The notes under the pieces were generated by a model. It was not told where the DNA came from. It worked only from the letters and a program-made list of their open reading frames with translations, and did no database searches. The position numbers and the translations under genes are program-made. From Deltaproteobacteria bacterium (GTDB lineage Bacteria > Bdellovibrionota > FAC87 > UBA2466): a stretch of 39,483 nt of DNA. The number at the start of each line of letters is the position of its first letter. Position 1 is the first letter of the stretch. The stretch spans positions 1 through 39,483 of the forward strand of contig OMIX01000095.1 of assembly GCA_900299195.1 (NCBI GenBank), given 5' to 3'. This document shows positions 15,541-24,655 of the stretch, piece after piece.

Positions 15541-15855
15541 CTAAAAATCGAAAGTCCAAACAAATATTCCGGCAGAAACACTGCCTGCGACGTTAGCTAA
15601 AATATCTTTAGAATCTGGATTTTTATCGATAGCGGTTTCTTTAACCACCCCAAGAGCATTGACAGCCAAGGCTGATATTAACCAAGACTCTACTTTCCCT
15701 AACTTTAATTTTCTACCAATCCCATAGCCTGTTTCGGTCGCAATAAATGCTATTCCAAAATGGGCTGCCTTATCGGTTGAAAGCATTGAGCTTTCAGCTT
15801 TGCAAGGACCCGCACCTATCGAAAGCAATAATACAACTAAAAATAACCACCGCAT
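15541..15855 (-). CDS. Small exported protein, DUF2279/YfiM-like
   Basis: 104 aa. A signal peptide is clear (MRWLFLVVLLLSIGAG, likely cut after CKA). The mature part starts with STDKAAHFGIAFIATETGYGIGRKL, and near the C-terminus has KETAIDKNPDSKDILANVAGSVSAGIFVW. The DKA-HF-x(n)-KE--D-x(n)-D--AN--G pattern resembles YfiM/DUF2279 proteins, small envelope proteins of unknown function, and more loosely VanZ-like proteins. GGAGG lies eight bases before the ATG, which fixes the start. No neighbouring gene indicates its job. Confidence 0.65.
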   Translation of the reverse strand: MRWLFLVVLLLSIGAGPCKAESSMLSTDKAAHFGIAFIATETGYGIGRKLKLGKVESWLISALAVNALGVVKETAIDKNPDSKDILANVAGSVSAGIFVWTFDF

Positions 15856-16154
15856 GAGTTAAACCTCCAGTATACCGTTGAAGGTGCAAATTTCTCTCCC
15901 CAAGAAACCAAAGCCTGATCTCGAACCACTTTAAGATTTAAATCTTTGAAAGGGCAATTTTTGTAGATCACTTGTCAAAAGTTTATCAATTAAAACCGTC
16001 TGCATTATTCCCAAAGGATTCATAGCCCCAAGAGAGTGAATTTATATTTCCTGGTATTTATCAGTGACTCATCCGGAATTAAAGGTTATGAAATAAAAGA
16101 GCTTTAGAAAGAAATAGCCTCGAAACAAAACCGCAAATGGCGGATTAGTTTTTT
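15856..16154. other. Divergent intergenic region, 299 bases
   Basis: Separates the YfiM-like gene (-) from hslO (+) and must contain both promoters. It is AT-rich. TATACT occurs on the minus strand at 15869-15874, but very close to the GGAGG of the small gene. No heat-shock type promoter, operator or RNA structure could be identified with confidence. Confidence 0.4.
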
Positions 16155-17048
16155 ATGAGTTCAAAGTATATTCATAAGTTTCACTCAGAAGATTTGACAA
16201 TCCGAGCCTCTTCTGTGGTCACCACGGAGCTTGTGAGAGAAGTTCAAAAGATCCATCAATCCTTTCCCATAGCCACCATTGCCATGGGTCGTTTGTTAAC
16301 AGGGGCTCTATTGATGGCAAGTGGTCTTGCCGAAGAACAACAGGTTAGTATTCGAGTCAAAGGGGACGGCCCTATCGGTGAACTTACCACTGATGCCTCA
16401 TTTGAATCGGAAGTTAGAATATATTGTGGAAATCCTAAAATTGATCTTGCCCCTATCGATGGCAAATTACCGATAGGTCAGGCGATTGGAAAAGGGCTAT
16501 TAACCATTACTCGGTTTCATAAGTTTCACAAACATCCGCAAGTTAGCGTCGTTGAAATCCAGTCTGGGGAAATTGCGGAGGACATTAGCTACTATTACCA
16601 GCAATCTCATCAAATTCCTTGTTTTGTTGCATTGTCTGTCTCGCTGGACAGAAACGGCGATGTGAGAGGGGCCGGAGGGGTTATTTTAGAGTTAATGCCC
16701 GGTGCACCTGAAAGCTTGGTTCCCATTTTGGAATCCAAAATTAAACGGGGTAAACCACTTTCAGAGCTCATTGTGGGTGGAGCCAGCCCACTTGAAATCG
16801 TCAGCGAGTACTCTCACACAACCCGCCTTAAAGAAAGCCAACATCCTTTTCCCATTAAATATTCTTGCCCTTGCTCTCCCGAAAGAGTGGATCGAACTTT
16901 AAAACTCCTGGGAAAGGCTTCCATCGCTGAAATGATTTTAAAAGGCACTCCTTGTGAAGTGAAATGTCAATTTTGTGGGCGAGCTTTTAGTGTTGAGGTA
17001 GAAACCCTTCGCAGACTTCACGACGAACTTGTGACCACGGACAATTAA
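16155..17048 (+). CDS. hslO: Redox-regulated chaperone Hsp33
   Basis: Cytosolic holdase activated by oxidation, 297 aa as usual. The N-terminal domain runs through VSIRVKGDGPIGELTTDA and the VRGAGGVILELMPGA block. The C-terminal zinc switch is complete: C238-x-C240 (YSCPCS) and C271-x2-C274 (KCQFCG), spaced 30 residues apart as in the family. Extra Cys267 lies close to the second pair. No good Shine-Dalgarno precedes the ATG. It is followed by the phosphatase gene 52 bases later without a terminator, so the two may be co-transcribed. Confidence 0.95.
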   Translation: MSSKYIHKFHSEDLTIRASSVVTTELVREVQKIHQSFPIATIAMGRLLTGALLMASGLAEEQQVSIRVKGDGPIGELTTDASFESEVRIYCGNPKIDLAPIDGKLPIGQAIGKGLLTITRFHKFHKHPQVSVVEIQSGEIAEDISYYYQQSHQIPCFVALSVSLDRNGDVRGAGGVILELMPGAPESLVPILESKIKRGKPLSELIVGGASPLEIVSEYSHTTRLKESQHPFPIKYSCPCSPERVDRTLKLLGKASIAEMILKGTPCEVKCQFCGRAFSVEVETLRRLHDELVTTDN

Positions 17049-17100
17049 CGCGCCACCCCTAAAAATCTAACCATTCTTTCAAAGACTTTTTAGTCCCTTA

Positions 17101-17931
17101 ATGGTTAAAGTCATGGCGATGAAAAGACTACTCATTATTTTTGCCTTATGGATTTCAGGGCTTGTTTTAGGTTCGTCTGAGATAGGCTTCGTATTTTTCG
17201 GAGATGCGGGAACCGGATCCAAAGATCAATACCGAGTGGCTCAGTCCATTCAAAAGTTTTGCGAACATTCGCAATGTGATTTTGTAACACTGCTAGGAGA
17301 CAACTTTTATCCTTCTGGAGTTTCTGGGACCCAAGATCCTCTTTGGAAAAAAGCCTTTGAAATTCCTTACTCGGCCCTTGAAATTCCCTTTTATGCGATC
17401 TTAGGAAACCATGACTACCAGGGAAATATAGAAGCTCAGATCCGATATTCACAGAAATCAAAACAGTGGAGAATGCCGCGAGCCTACTACTCACTCACCC
17501 GGGGTCCAGTAGACTTTTTCTTTTTAGACACTAACGAATTCGATCAAAAACAAAAAAAATGGTTAAAAGAAGGATTGGCTAAGAGCCAGAGCCCATGGAA
17601 AATTGTGTGCGGACATCATCCTATTTACTCTTACGGAGACCACGGAAATAGTGAGGAACTCCAAGAAGACCTATTACCTGTTATTGAAGGCAAAGTGGAT
17701 TTCTACCTCTCAGGCCACGACCACAACAAACAGGTCATTCAAAAGAAATCGAGTGACATCACTTTCATTGTCAGTGGAGCTGGAGCGAAAACAGATCCTT
17801 TGAAACGATCACGAGGTGCATTATATACTTCAGAAGAATTGGGATTTAGCCATTTTCTGATCTCAGATAAAAAAGCGGTTCTTACCATTTTAGATAAATG
17901 GGGAAATTCAGATTACTCGACCGACTTTTAA
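17101..17931 (+). CDS. Purple acid phosphatase-like metallophosphatase
   Basis: Exported calcineurin-fold phosphatase related to tartrate-resistant acid phosphatase, 276 aa. A signal peptide or anchor spans about residues 7-24. The five metal-binding blocks are complete and in order: GDAG (34-37), GDNFY (66-70, with the Tyr70 ligand of purple acid phosphatases), GNHD (102-105), GHHP and GHDH. The start could be the ATG at 17101 or the one at 17119 (MKRLLII); neither has a strong ribosome site. It is probably periplasmic and releases phosphate from monoesters. It sits between hslO and metH without functional link to either. Confidence 0.88.
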   Translation: MVKVMAMKRLLIIFALWISGLVLGSSEIGFVFFGDAGTGSKDQYRVAQSIQKFCEHSQCDFVTLLGDNFYPSGVSGTQDPLWKKAFEIPYSALEIPFYAILGNHDYQGNIEAQIRYSQKSKQWRMPRAYYSLTRGPVDFFFLDTNEFDQKQKKWLKEGLAKSQSPWKIVCGHHPIYSYGDHGNSEELQEDLLPVIEGKVDFYLSGHDHNKQVIQKKSSDITFIVSGAGAKTDPLKRSRGALYTSEELGFSHFLISDKKAVLTILDKWGNSDYSTDF

Positions 17932-17960
17932 CCACAGACGCCCACCCTTCAACAAAATAA

Positions 17961-17994
17961 CTCGACGCTCTCCATAAAATATTGGAGAATCGAG
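17961..17994 (+). promoter_or_regulatory. Leader hairpin upstream of metH
   Basis: CTCGA (17961-17965) pairs with TCGAG (17990-17994), and TCTCCA (17969-17974) pairs with TGGAGA (17983-17988) around an 8-base AT loop. The helix is 5 + 6 bp with a small internal loop. It ends seven bases before the metH ATG and covers the purine-rich stretch that would act as ribosome site. It does not resemble a cobalamin or SAM riboswitch. Confidence 0.45.
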
Positions 17995-18001
17995 AAGAAG
18001 C

Positions 18002-21000
18002 ATGAATAGCCCTAAATCAAATAGACTACCCTACTCACCTCGAACATGCCTTCTGCAAGATCATCTTCAAAAGAAGATATTGGTGATCGATGGAGCTATG
18101 GGCACTGCTCTGCAGCAAAAAAACCTAACCGCAGAGGATTTCGGCGGAGAACCCTTCGAGGGATGCAATGAATATTTGGTGATTACAAAACCCTCGGTAG
18201 TCAGAGAAATTCATGAAAGTTATTTAAAATCAGGCTGTGACATTATTTTAACCAACACATTTGGGGGAACTCCCGTAGTCCTAGACGAATACAGTTTGGG
18301 AAAACGGGCCCATGAAATTAACTTTGCGGCTGCTCAAATGGCTCGAAAATTAGCCGACGAATACAGCACACCCGACCAACCACGGTTCGTTGCAGGCTCC
18401 TTAGGCCCCACGACCAAAGCTATCTCGGTGACAGGGGGAATCACCTTTTCTGAGTTAATTGAAAATTTTTATATTCAAGCGAAAGCCCTCATGGAAGGTG
18501 GGGTCGATTATTTACTTCTTGAAACCTGCCAAGACACCCGAAATATCAAAGCAGGGCTTTTAGCCGTCGATCGCTTATTTGATGAAGTCTCTTTTCAAAT
18601 TCCAGTCGCAGTTTCTGCAACCATAGAGCCAAGTGGAACCATGTTGGCAGGACAAGCCATTGATGCCTTGGTTGCTTCATTAGCTCATCGAGATTTACTC
18701 TATCTTGGAATTAATTGCGCTACCGGCCCAGAGGCCATGACGGATCATATTCGAACGTTAGCCCAGCTTTCCCCTTTTCGTGTGGCTTGTGTGCCCAATG
18801 CTGGGCTCCCGGATGAGTACGGACAATATCTCGAAACCCCTAAAATGATGGCTTCGGTTTTAAACCATTTTATTGAAAAAAAATGGATCAATTTAATAGG
18901 CGGTTGCTGCGGCACTAACGCTTGCCATGTGGAAGATTTTCATCGCTTGGCCCAAGGAAAAACACCGAGAGGGCTCAATCCACCTTCTCACTCCTTTTTG
19001 TCAGGAATCGATTACTTAGAAGTTTCGCCCGATTCACGCCCTGTTCTTGTAGGAGAAAGAGCGAATGTGATCGGGAGTAAAAAATTCAAGGATCTGATTT
19101 CCACAGATAAATTTGAGGAAGCCGCAGAGGTTGCAAGAACCCAAGTTAAAAATGGGGCCCATGTAGTTGATGTTTGTTTAGCCAATCCCGACCGCAATGA
19201 AATGGAGGACATGGAAAACTTTCTCAAAATTGCCATTAAAACGGTCAAAGCCCCTCTCATGATCGACTCTACCGACAGTGAAGTCATCAAGATGGCTCTC
19301 ACTTATTGTCAGGGAAAAGCCATCATTAATTCCATAAACTTAGAAGATGGAGAAGAACGGTTTGCCTCAGTGGTTCCCCTTGCAAAATCCTTTGGGGCTG
19401 CTTTAGTCGTGGGTTGTATCGATGAGAATCCTGAGCAGGGGATGGGAGTAAGCCGAGAGAGAAAACTTGAAATTGCGACCCGTTCCTATCAACTCTTGAC
19501 AGAGAAATATGGCATAGCTCCTACAGATATTTACTGGGATCCTCTGGTTTTTCCCTGCGGCACTGGGGATGCCCAATATTTAGGATCCGCTTTAGAAACA
19601 GTAGAAGGGATTCGTTTAATCAAAGCTAAGTTTCCCCAAACCAAAACGGTTCTGGGAATTTCAAATGTCAGCTTTGGTTTGCCCCCTCGCGGGCGGGAAG
19701 TACTAAATGCTGTATTCCTTTATCATTGTGTATTAGCGGGGTTAGATTTGGCTCTAGTCAACACAGAAAAACTAGAAAGATATGCTCAAATTCCTGAAAT
19801 TGAGAAAACCCTGTCTGAAGATCTTTTATTCAATCGGCGCCCGGAGGCTCTAGCTCAATTCACAGAACATTTCAGGAATTTAAAAAAATCTAAAACCAAA
19901 AAACCGACCGAAAGCCTTCCTCTGAATAAACGATTAGCTAACTATGTCATTGAAGGAACTAAAGAAGGGCTGGTTCCAGATCTCGATGAGGCGCTTAGAA
20001 ACCTACCCCCTTTAGAAATCATTAATGGACCTTTGATGGACGGCATGGACGAGGTGGGGAAATTATTTAATGCTAACAAACTTATTGTTGCCGAAGTACT
20101 TCAATCTGCCGAAGTCATGAAAGCTGCAGTTACCCATCTGGAACCTTTCATGGAAAAAACCGAGGAAAGTATCCGCGGCAAATTACTTCTAGCTACGGTT
20201 AAAGGGGATGTTCACGACATTGGAAAAAATTTAGTGGATATTATTTTTTCTAATAACGGTTTTAAAGTCATTAATTTAGGAATCAAGGTTCCACCCGAGC
20301 AACTGATTCAAGCTGTAGAACAACACAAACCCGACTTGATTGGTTTGTCCGGTTTACTTGTCAAATCGGCTCAACAAATGGTGGTGACCTCAGAGGATTT
20401 GAGTAAAGCCAATGTTTCAACTCCGATATTGGTGGGGGGCGCCGCTCTGTCTGCTAATTTTGTTGATAAAAATATAGCCAAAGCTTACACCACAGGATTT
20501 GTTGCCTACGCAAAAGATGCCATGTCCGGATTGGAATTAGCTAAAAAAATAGTTGATCCCGAAAAATTCAATCAGATCAAACTAGAATCCGAGAGTCGTC
20601 GAAAAGCCATCAACTCTATCGATTCCAATGGAAAGAGTAAAACCATTCCTATCTCTATTGCCGAGCGTAGCAACAAAATTGAGAGGCTCATTCAAATTCC
20701 CCAACCTCCCGACTTTAAAAAGCACACTGCCATCAACAATCCTCCGATCGAACTGATTTGGCCCTATATCAATCCCATGATGCTTTTAAATAGACATCTA
20801 GGAATTAAAGGCCCCACCGTAAAAAAACTTATCGAAATGAAAAATTCACCCCAGTTAAGAAATGAGCTTTTGCATTCCGAACCTAAGGCTCTGGCCATTT
20901 GGGATACTCTAGAGGAATTTAAACACACTCTTAAGCACAGTCCGCTCATGAAACCCAAAGCCGTTTGGAGATTTTTCAAAACTTTTTCAGATGGGAACAC

Positions 21001-21598
21001 TCTTCATATTGACTTAAATTCAGAAAATGGAGGCTCGTTCAAAAAAGAGATCATTTTCGAATTCCCCCGCCAAACAGCGGGCGACAAACTATGTTTGTCT
21101 GACTTTAGCGACCCGTCATTCGAAGCCAAAGATAACCTTGCTCTTTTTGTGGTTACGGTAGGTGAAGGGGTTCGAGAGGCTGCCGAAGGATTCAAAAACT
21201 CTGGAGACTATTTAAAAAGTCACATTCTCCAAGCTCTAGCTTTGGAATCTGCCGAAGGGTACGCCGAGCTGCTGCACAGCCAGATTCGCAGAATGTGGGG
21301 ATTTCCAGATTCGCCCGACACTACAATGCTGGAGAGGTTTCAAGCAAAATATCGTGGGAAAAGATATTCTTTCGGGTATCCCGCTTGCCCTGCTCTAAGC
21401 GATCAAAGAAAATTATTCCAAGCCCTTCAACCTGAAACCATGGGGATAGAACTCACCGAAGGTGACATGATGGAGCCTGAGGCCAGTGTCAGTGCCATGG
21501 TGTTTCACCACCCTCAAGCCTGTTATTTTTCGGTTAACTCAGAAACCTTAACTTCAGAAATCCCGGACCTATCCCTGAAGTTTCCAGAACCGTATTAG
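18002..21598 (+). CDS. metH: Cobalamin-dependent methionine synthase
   Basis: Full four-module enzyme (1198 aa; E. coli 1227) that methylates homocysteine from methyltetrahydrofolate via B12. In order: the homocysteine domain with zinc ligands Cys239 (GINCATGP) and Cys302/Cys303 (GGCCGTN); the pterin-binding domain starting near 345 (RPVLVGERANVIGSKKF); the B12 cap and Rossmann domain with the cobalt ligand His738 in DVHDIGKN; and the C-terminal SAM-dependent reactivation domain with GKRYSFGYPACP. All key residues are present, so it should be fully functional and reactivatable. It stands between the phosphatase gene and an orphan gene, with a leader hairpin immediately upstream. Confidence 0.97.
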   Translation: MNSPKSNRLPYSPRTCLLQDHLQKKILVIDGAMGTALQQKNLTAEDFGGEPFEGCNEYLVITKPSVVREIHESYLKSGCDIILTNTFGGTPVVLDEYSLGKRAHEINFAAAQMARKLADEYSTPDQPRFVAGSLGPTTKAISVTGGITFSELIENFYIQAKALMEGGVDYLLLETCQDTRNIKAGLLAVDRLFDEVSFQIPVAVSATIEPSGTMLAGQAIDALVASLAHRDLLYLGINCATGPEAMTDHIRTLAQLSPFRVACVPNAGLPDEYGQYLETPKMMASVLNHFIEKKWINLIGGCCGTNACHVEDFHRLAQGKTPRGLNPPSHSFLSGIDYLEVSPDSRPVLVGERANVIGSKKFKDLISTDKFEEAAEVARTQVKNGAHVVDVCLANPDRNEMEDMENFLKIAIKTVKAPLMIDSTDSEVIKMALTYCQGKAIINSINLEDGEERFASVVPLAKSFGAALVVGCIDENPEQGMGVSRERKLEIATRSYQLLTEKYGIAPTDIYWDPLVFPCGTGDAQYLGSALETVEGIRLIKAKFPQTKTVLGISNVSFGLPPRGREVLNAVFLYHCVLAGLDLALVNTEKLERYAQIPEIEKTLSEDLLFNRRPEALAQFTEHFRNLKKSKTKKPTESLPLNKRLANYVIEGTKEGLVPDLDEALRNLPPLEIINGPLMDGMDEVGKLFNANKLIVAEVLQSAEVMKAAVTHLEPFMEKTEESIRGKLLLATVKGDVHDIGKNLVDIIFSNNGFKVINLGIKVPPEQLIQAVEQHKPDLIGLSGLLVKSAQQMVVTSEDLSKANVSTPILVGGAALSANFVDKNIAKAYTTGFVAYAKDAMSGLELAKKIVDPEKFNQIKLESESRRKAINSIDSNGKSKTIPISIAERSNKIERLIQIPQPPDFKKHTAINNPPIELIWPYINPMMLLNRHLGIKGPTVKKLIEMKNSPQLRNELLHSEPKALAIWDTLEEFKHTLKHSPLMKPKAVWRFFKTFSDGNTLHIDLNSENGGSFKKEIIFEFPRQTAGDKLCLSDFSDPSFEAKDNLALFVVTVGEGVREAAEGFKNSGDYLKSHILQALALESAEGYAELLHSQIRRMWGFPDSPDTTMLERFQAKYRGKRYSFGYPACPALSDQRKLFQALQPETMGIELTEGDMMEPEASVSAMVFHHPQACYFSVNSETLTSEIPDLSLKFPEPY

Positions 21599-21608
21599 AA
21601 AGATAGCC

Positions 21609-21637
21609 TAGGCAAATTTTTCAATGGCTTGTATAAT
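21609..21637 (+). promoter_or_regulatory. Promoter for the orphan gene at 21688
   Basis: A perfect TATAAT (21632-21637) is preceded at 17 bases by the weaker TAGGCA. The predicted transcript starts near 21644, giving a leader of about 44 bases that carries AGGAG before the TTG start. Confidence 0.55.
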
Positions 21638-21687
21638 ACTCGAATACTTCCCTTTTTAACGTCGGTAACTTTTCAGGAGATGGGCCC

Positions 21688-22311
21688 TTGCTTTTTTCCA
21701 GATTAAAACTGCATCAAATGAAAGACCAATTCGATCGGGTAGTAATAGTGGGGAGTGGTCCTACTCATTTTAAATACTACGACTTAATCAAGTTTCAGAA
21801 AGAGCCCATTTTTTTTATCAACCAAACTCACCAGCTTAGCCATTTTTCGCCCTCACCCCACAAATATTTTTTTACCCATCACATTTCTGAGTATTCTAAT
21901 GTCTTACCCACCACAATATGGATTCGAAGAAGATATCTCTCTCAGCACAGTTACTCTGGTGTTGTTAAAACTAACATTAGACCCAAAAATAAGTACCTAA
22001 CAGTAGATTGCCGTGTTTTGGGTTACGTTGGGACCCCAGAATTGCTAAAAAGCCACCCCTGGGTCTTAAACAAAAATGAGATTCTCAAACGAAAATGTTT
22101 TCTTGCCCTTTTCGGAACCATAACCACTGCGATTCACTTTGCTTGGTTCTGTGGGGCAAAAAAAATCACCTTTATTGGCTGCAACCCTTCAAGTGGTACA
22201 TTCGAACATGATCCCAGAATGGGAGGAAAAATGATTTATGCACCGGAAAGGGTCCATGAAAACACACTTTTACTACCACAATATTTCGATATTCAAGTAG
22301 AGCACTTATAG
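21688..22311 (+). CDS. Putative glycosyltransferase, GT42/DUF115-like
   Basis: 207 aa, weakly recognised. The TTG start has AGGAG eight bases upstream; an ATG 10 codons later (21718) is the alternative. The N-terminal strand and loop VVIVGSGPTHFKYYDLIKF, followed by IFFINQTHQ, recall the nucleotide-sugar binding start of bacterial sialyltransferases (family 42) and of DUF115 proteins. The segment FGTITTAIHFAWFCGAKKITFIGCN resembles their later helix-strand (A---A---G-K-I-L-G-D). The C-terminal part is His-rich around EHDPRMGG. It is unusually rich in Lys, Phe, Tyr and His and more AT-rich than metH, which fits an acquired surface-glycan gene, but no glycan cluster surrounds it. Function is inference. 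Confidence 0.55.
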   Translation: MLFSRLKLHQMKDQFDRVVIVGSGPTHFKYYDLIKFQKEPIFFINQTHQLSHFSPSPHKYFFTHHISEYSNVLPTTIWIRRRYLSQHSYSGVVKTNIRPKNKYLTVDCRVLGYVGTPELLKSHPWVLNKNEILKRKCFLALFGTITTAIHFAWFCGAKKITFIGCNPSSGTFEHDPRMGGKMIYAPERVHENTLLLPQYFDIQVEHL

Positions 22312-22375
22312 GGGATTGAATTGAGTAGTTGAGGAATACTTATCCCTGCTTGCCTCTATACAATTGTACGGATTT

Positions 22376-23542
22376 TCACAACTCAATGTCTTCAAGTGGA
22401 TAGGCAACGCAAGTCAATACTAACCCATCGCGACGTTCGGCCTGGGTTAGGCCACTGTCGGTCAATGTGTGAACTTTTCCTTTGGCTCTGGATTTACATG
22501 TTCCACAGACTCCCACGCGACATGCAAACGAGGGAGAAAAACCCTGAGACTCCAAAAACTCTAACAACGTTTGCTTCCCATTGTATTGGAGAGTTGCATT
22601 GTTGTACCTCACTTTAACTTCTCGAGTGGGGATCTTTTCCGGGTCAAAAGCTTGAGGTGAAGCGAATTTTTCCGAGTGGATTTGGTCGATGGAAACTCCT
22701 TCTTTCAGCAAATCCTCCATGATGGGATTTGTCATAGGGGGAGGGCCACAAAAGAAATAATGTGTCTGCATGTTTTTGCCAGTCAGCTCCTGAATCATTT
22801 GCGCTGAAATCCTTCCCGTTTTTCCGGTCCAGCCTTCTGCGCTTTCGCCTAGTACGGGGTAATAGTGGAAATTAGGGTATCGTTCCGAGAGATAATTCAG
22901 CAGACTATGAAAAGCGATGTCTTTTTGCGATCGTACCCCGTAGAACAAAAACATGGGGAAGCGTTTCACTCGGTCAAGATTTGTCGCAATCATGGATAAG
23001 AGAGGCGTAATTCCGATTCCCCCCGCCACATAAACACGAGGGACCTCAGTCAATTGCGAGTCGGTAAAGAGTCCGCTCGGGGGAAATCCCCAAACTTCAT
23101 CGCCGATTTTTCGATCATGAAACCACCCCGAGCCCAAACCATTGGGCAATTTTTTTACAGATATCTGTAGAAGCTCTCGATGAGTTACAGAAGAAGATAT
23201 CGAGTAAGATCGAAGGGATTTCTCGTTTTCACCGATCTGGAATGATAGAAACTGCCCAGAAGTAAAAGCTGGAAAACTTTTTCCCCCTTTTCGCTGGAAC
23301 CGAAAAGTTTTGATATCGTGAGTTTCACTGACGATATCGACGATTTCTAGCTTTTCTTTATGCTGCCAAGCATTATCTTCTTGAGTTGCCTGAGTTTTCA
23401 AAGTGGGATTTAGAGCTTTCTTGTTATTCGATACAGCCCTTAACCCAAGCAACAACGTAAGAAAGCTTCCCAAACCAGTGCTTAAGTGGAGTAAGCCTAT
23501 TAGTTGTTCCCGTTCTAAACTGGCCATTTCAAGTCCGAACAT
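22376..23542 (-). CDS. Flavin reductase with C-terminal 2Fe-2S ferredoxin domain
   Basis: NAD(P)H:acceptor electron-transfer protein, 388 aa. Order: an N-terminal hydrophobic segment (about 12-36) that may anchor it in the membrane; an FAD-binding barrel with RSYS (111-114); a nucleotide-binding domain with AGGIGITP (173-180) and FFCGPPPM; and a plant-type 2Fe-2S domain with Cys341, Cys346, Cys349 and Cys378. The layout matches the reductases of Hcp and of fatty-acid desaturases. AAAGG lies five bases before the ATG. It is the last gene of a three-gene minus-strand operon, 21 bases after the membrane iron-sulfur protein and with the CMD gene first, facing arsS. It probably feeds electrons from NAD(P)H to that membrane protein; the final acceptor is unknown. 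Confidence 0.85.
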   Translation of the reverse strand: MFGLEMASLEREQLIGLLHLSTGLGSFLTLLLGLRAVSNNKKALNPTLKTQATQEDNAWQHKEKLEIVDIVSETHDIKTFRFQRKGGKSFPAFTSGQFLSFQIGENEKSLRSYSISSSVTHRELLQISVKKLPNGLGSGWFHDRKIGDEVWGFPPSGLFTDSQLTEVPRVYVAGGIGITPLLSMIATNLDRVKRFPMFLFYGVRSQKDIAFHSLLNYLSERYPNFHYYPVLGESAEGWTGKTGRISAQMIQELTGKNMQTHYFFCGPPPMTNPIMEDLLKEGVSIDQIHSEKFASPQAFDPEKIPTREVKVRYNNATLQYNGKQTLLEFLESQGFSPSFACRVGVCGTCKSRAKGKVHTLTDSGLTQAERRDGLVLTCVAYPLEDIEL

Positions 23543-23563
23543 AGTAAACCTTTCGCGTAAAAA

Positions 23564-24637
23564 CTATGGATTGAGTATTTTTTGAAACGTAAGAGCTTGA
23601 ACCGGACAAATGTCCACGCAACCTCCACATCCGATGCAAGGGGTGTTTTGAAGCCCGAAACTGCCTCGTGTGGGAATACGTTTTTCATGAGCATAGCTTG
23701 CAACATCGATCCCCATGGGGCACTGGGTAGTGCAAAGATTAATACCTTTGCATTTATCACTGGCCACCACTTGAAATTTTGACTTTGAAAATTTTCCAAA
23801 CAATCTCATTCCACCGGCTAAGGGACAGCCGAAACGGCACCACATGCGAGTTCCAAAGATGGGATAAGCTCCCACCCCAATGAGTGCGCCAAACATAAGG
23901 TCGACCACAAGATCTTGTCCAGATCGCATTGCGCTTAAAAAATTTGAAGCGGCAATAATTTTCCACCCGTCGAGAAATAAGGTGAGTCCAAAAAGAACCG
24001 CAAAACCCAAAAAGAGGTATTGCAGAGATTCCCACTGTCTTGCCTTTTGACTGCGCGGAGTTCTCTCGGTCACCCATCTGTTTCCCCAAGGGGTGACGCC
24101 AATAGTTTCAGCAAGATTTCCACAAGCACAAAACCACGAACAGTACCTCTTACCCAAAAACCAAACCGCTACAGGAACGAGCAGAAAGATATATAAGAAT
24201 CCGCCCAAAGATGTGAACCCGTTATAAACATAAACATAGGCATTCTTATTCACGGGGGCATATGAATCACTCCAAAAAGCACTTTTACCCGTTAAATAAG
24301 GAAGTAAGTAGGGAACAAAATAGAACAGAATGAATTGGGAGAAAAAAATACTGGTGAATTTTTTCCTTTGGTAGGGGCTAAGTTCCAACTTTTTGTTTTT
24401 CCCATAGGGGGTTTTCCCGCGTAATAAGACCATTCCAGCAATGCCACATACGATAGCTGTGTACAATGTGTTGTACCAAAAGCCGGTCGATTTACCGAAC
24501 CAATAAAAAGTTGAAACTACCTTTGATTCTTCTACGAACCAAAGCGGGTACTTATAGATTAAGTAAAAACCTATAATGACCGGAAAATAAAACACCAAAA
24601 AAAGTTTCTCTAATGTGGATCTTGTCTTAGTTTTCAT
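23564..24637 (-). CDS. Membrane 4Fe-4S electron-transfer protein (NapH/NosR/CcoG-like)
   Basis: 357 aa, integral inner-membrane protein. About six hydrophobic segments (near 12-28, 56-72, 97-116, 144-162, 207-223 and 245-262) carry two Cys motifs of the NosR/NapH type: C166-x3-C170-x-C172 and CRFGCP (Cys267, Cys271). A soluble ferredoxin-like tail follows. Its second cluster is complete (C334-x2-C337-x2-C340-x3-C344-P), but the first lacks one ligand: C296-x5-C302-x3-C306-P has Ile299 where a Cys is expected. It lies between the CMD gene (18-base gap) and the flavin reductase gene (21-base gap) and should pass electrons across or along the membrane. CcoG-type copper reduction is a possible alternative, but the C-terminal Ig-like domain of CcoG is absent. 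Confidence 0.82.
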   Translation of the reverse strand: MKTKTRSTLEKLFLVFYFPVIIGFYLIYKYPLWFVEESKVVSTFYWFGKSTGFWYNTLYTAIVCGIAGMVLLRGKTPYGKNKKLELSPYQRKKFTSIFFSQFILFYFVPYLLPYLTGKSAFWSDSYAPVNKNAYVYVYNGFTSLGGFLYIFLLVPVAVWFLGKRYCSWFCACGNLAETIGVTPWGNRWVTERTPRSQKARQWESLQYLFLGFAVLFGLTLFLDGWKIIAASNFLSAMRSGQDLVVDLMFGALIGVGAYPIFGTRMWCRFGCPLAGGMRLFGKFSKSKFQVVASDKCKGINLCTTQCPMGIDVASYAHEKRIPTRGSFGLQNTPCIGCGGCVDICPVQALTFQKILNP

Positions 24638-24655
24638 AGAATAATTATATCAAAC

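Noticed and set aside
17932-18001. Cobalamin or SAM riboswitch before metH
   Set aside because: Only 70 bases are available and no B12-box or SAM-box pattern is present; only a simple hairpin is seen.
22312-22375. Terminator between the GT42-like gene and the flavin reductase gene
   Set aside because: GGGAT and ATCCC could pair, but with a long loop and no T-run.
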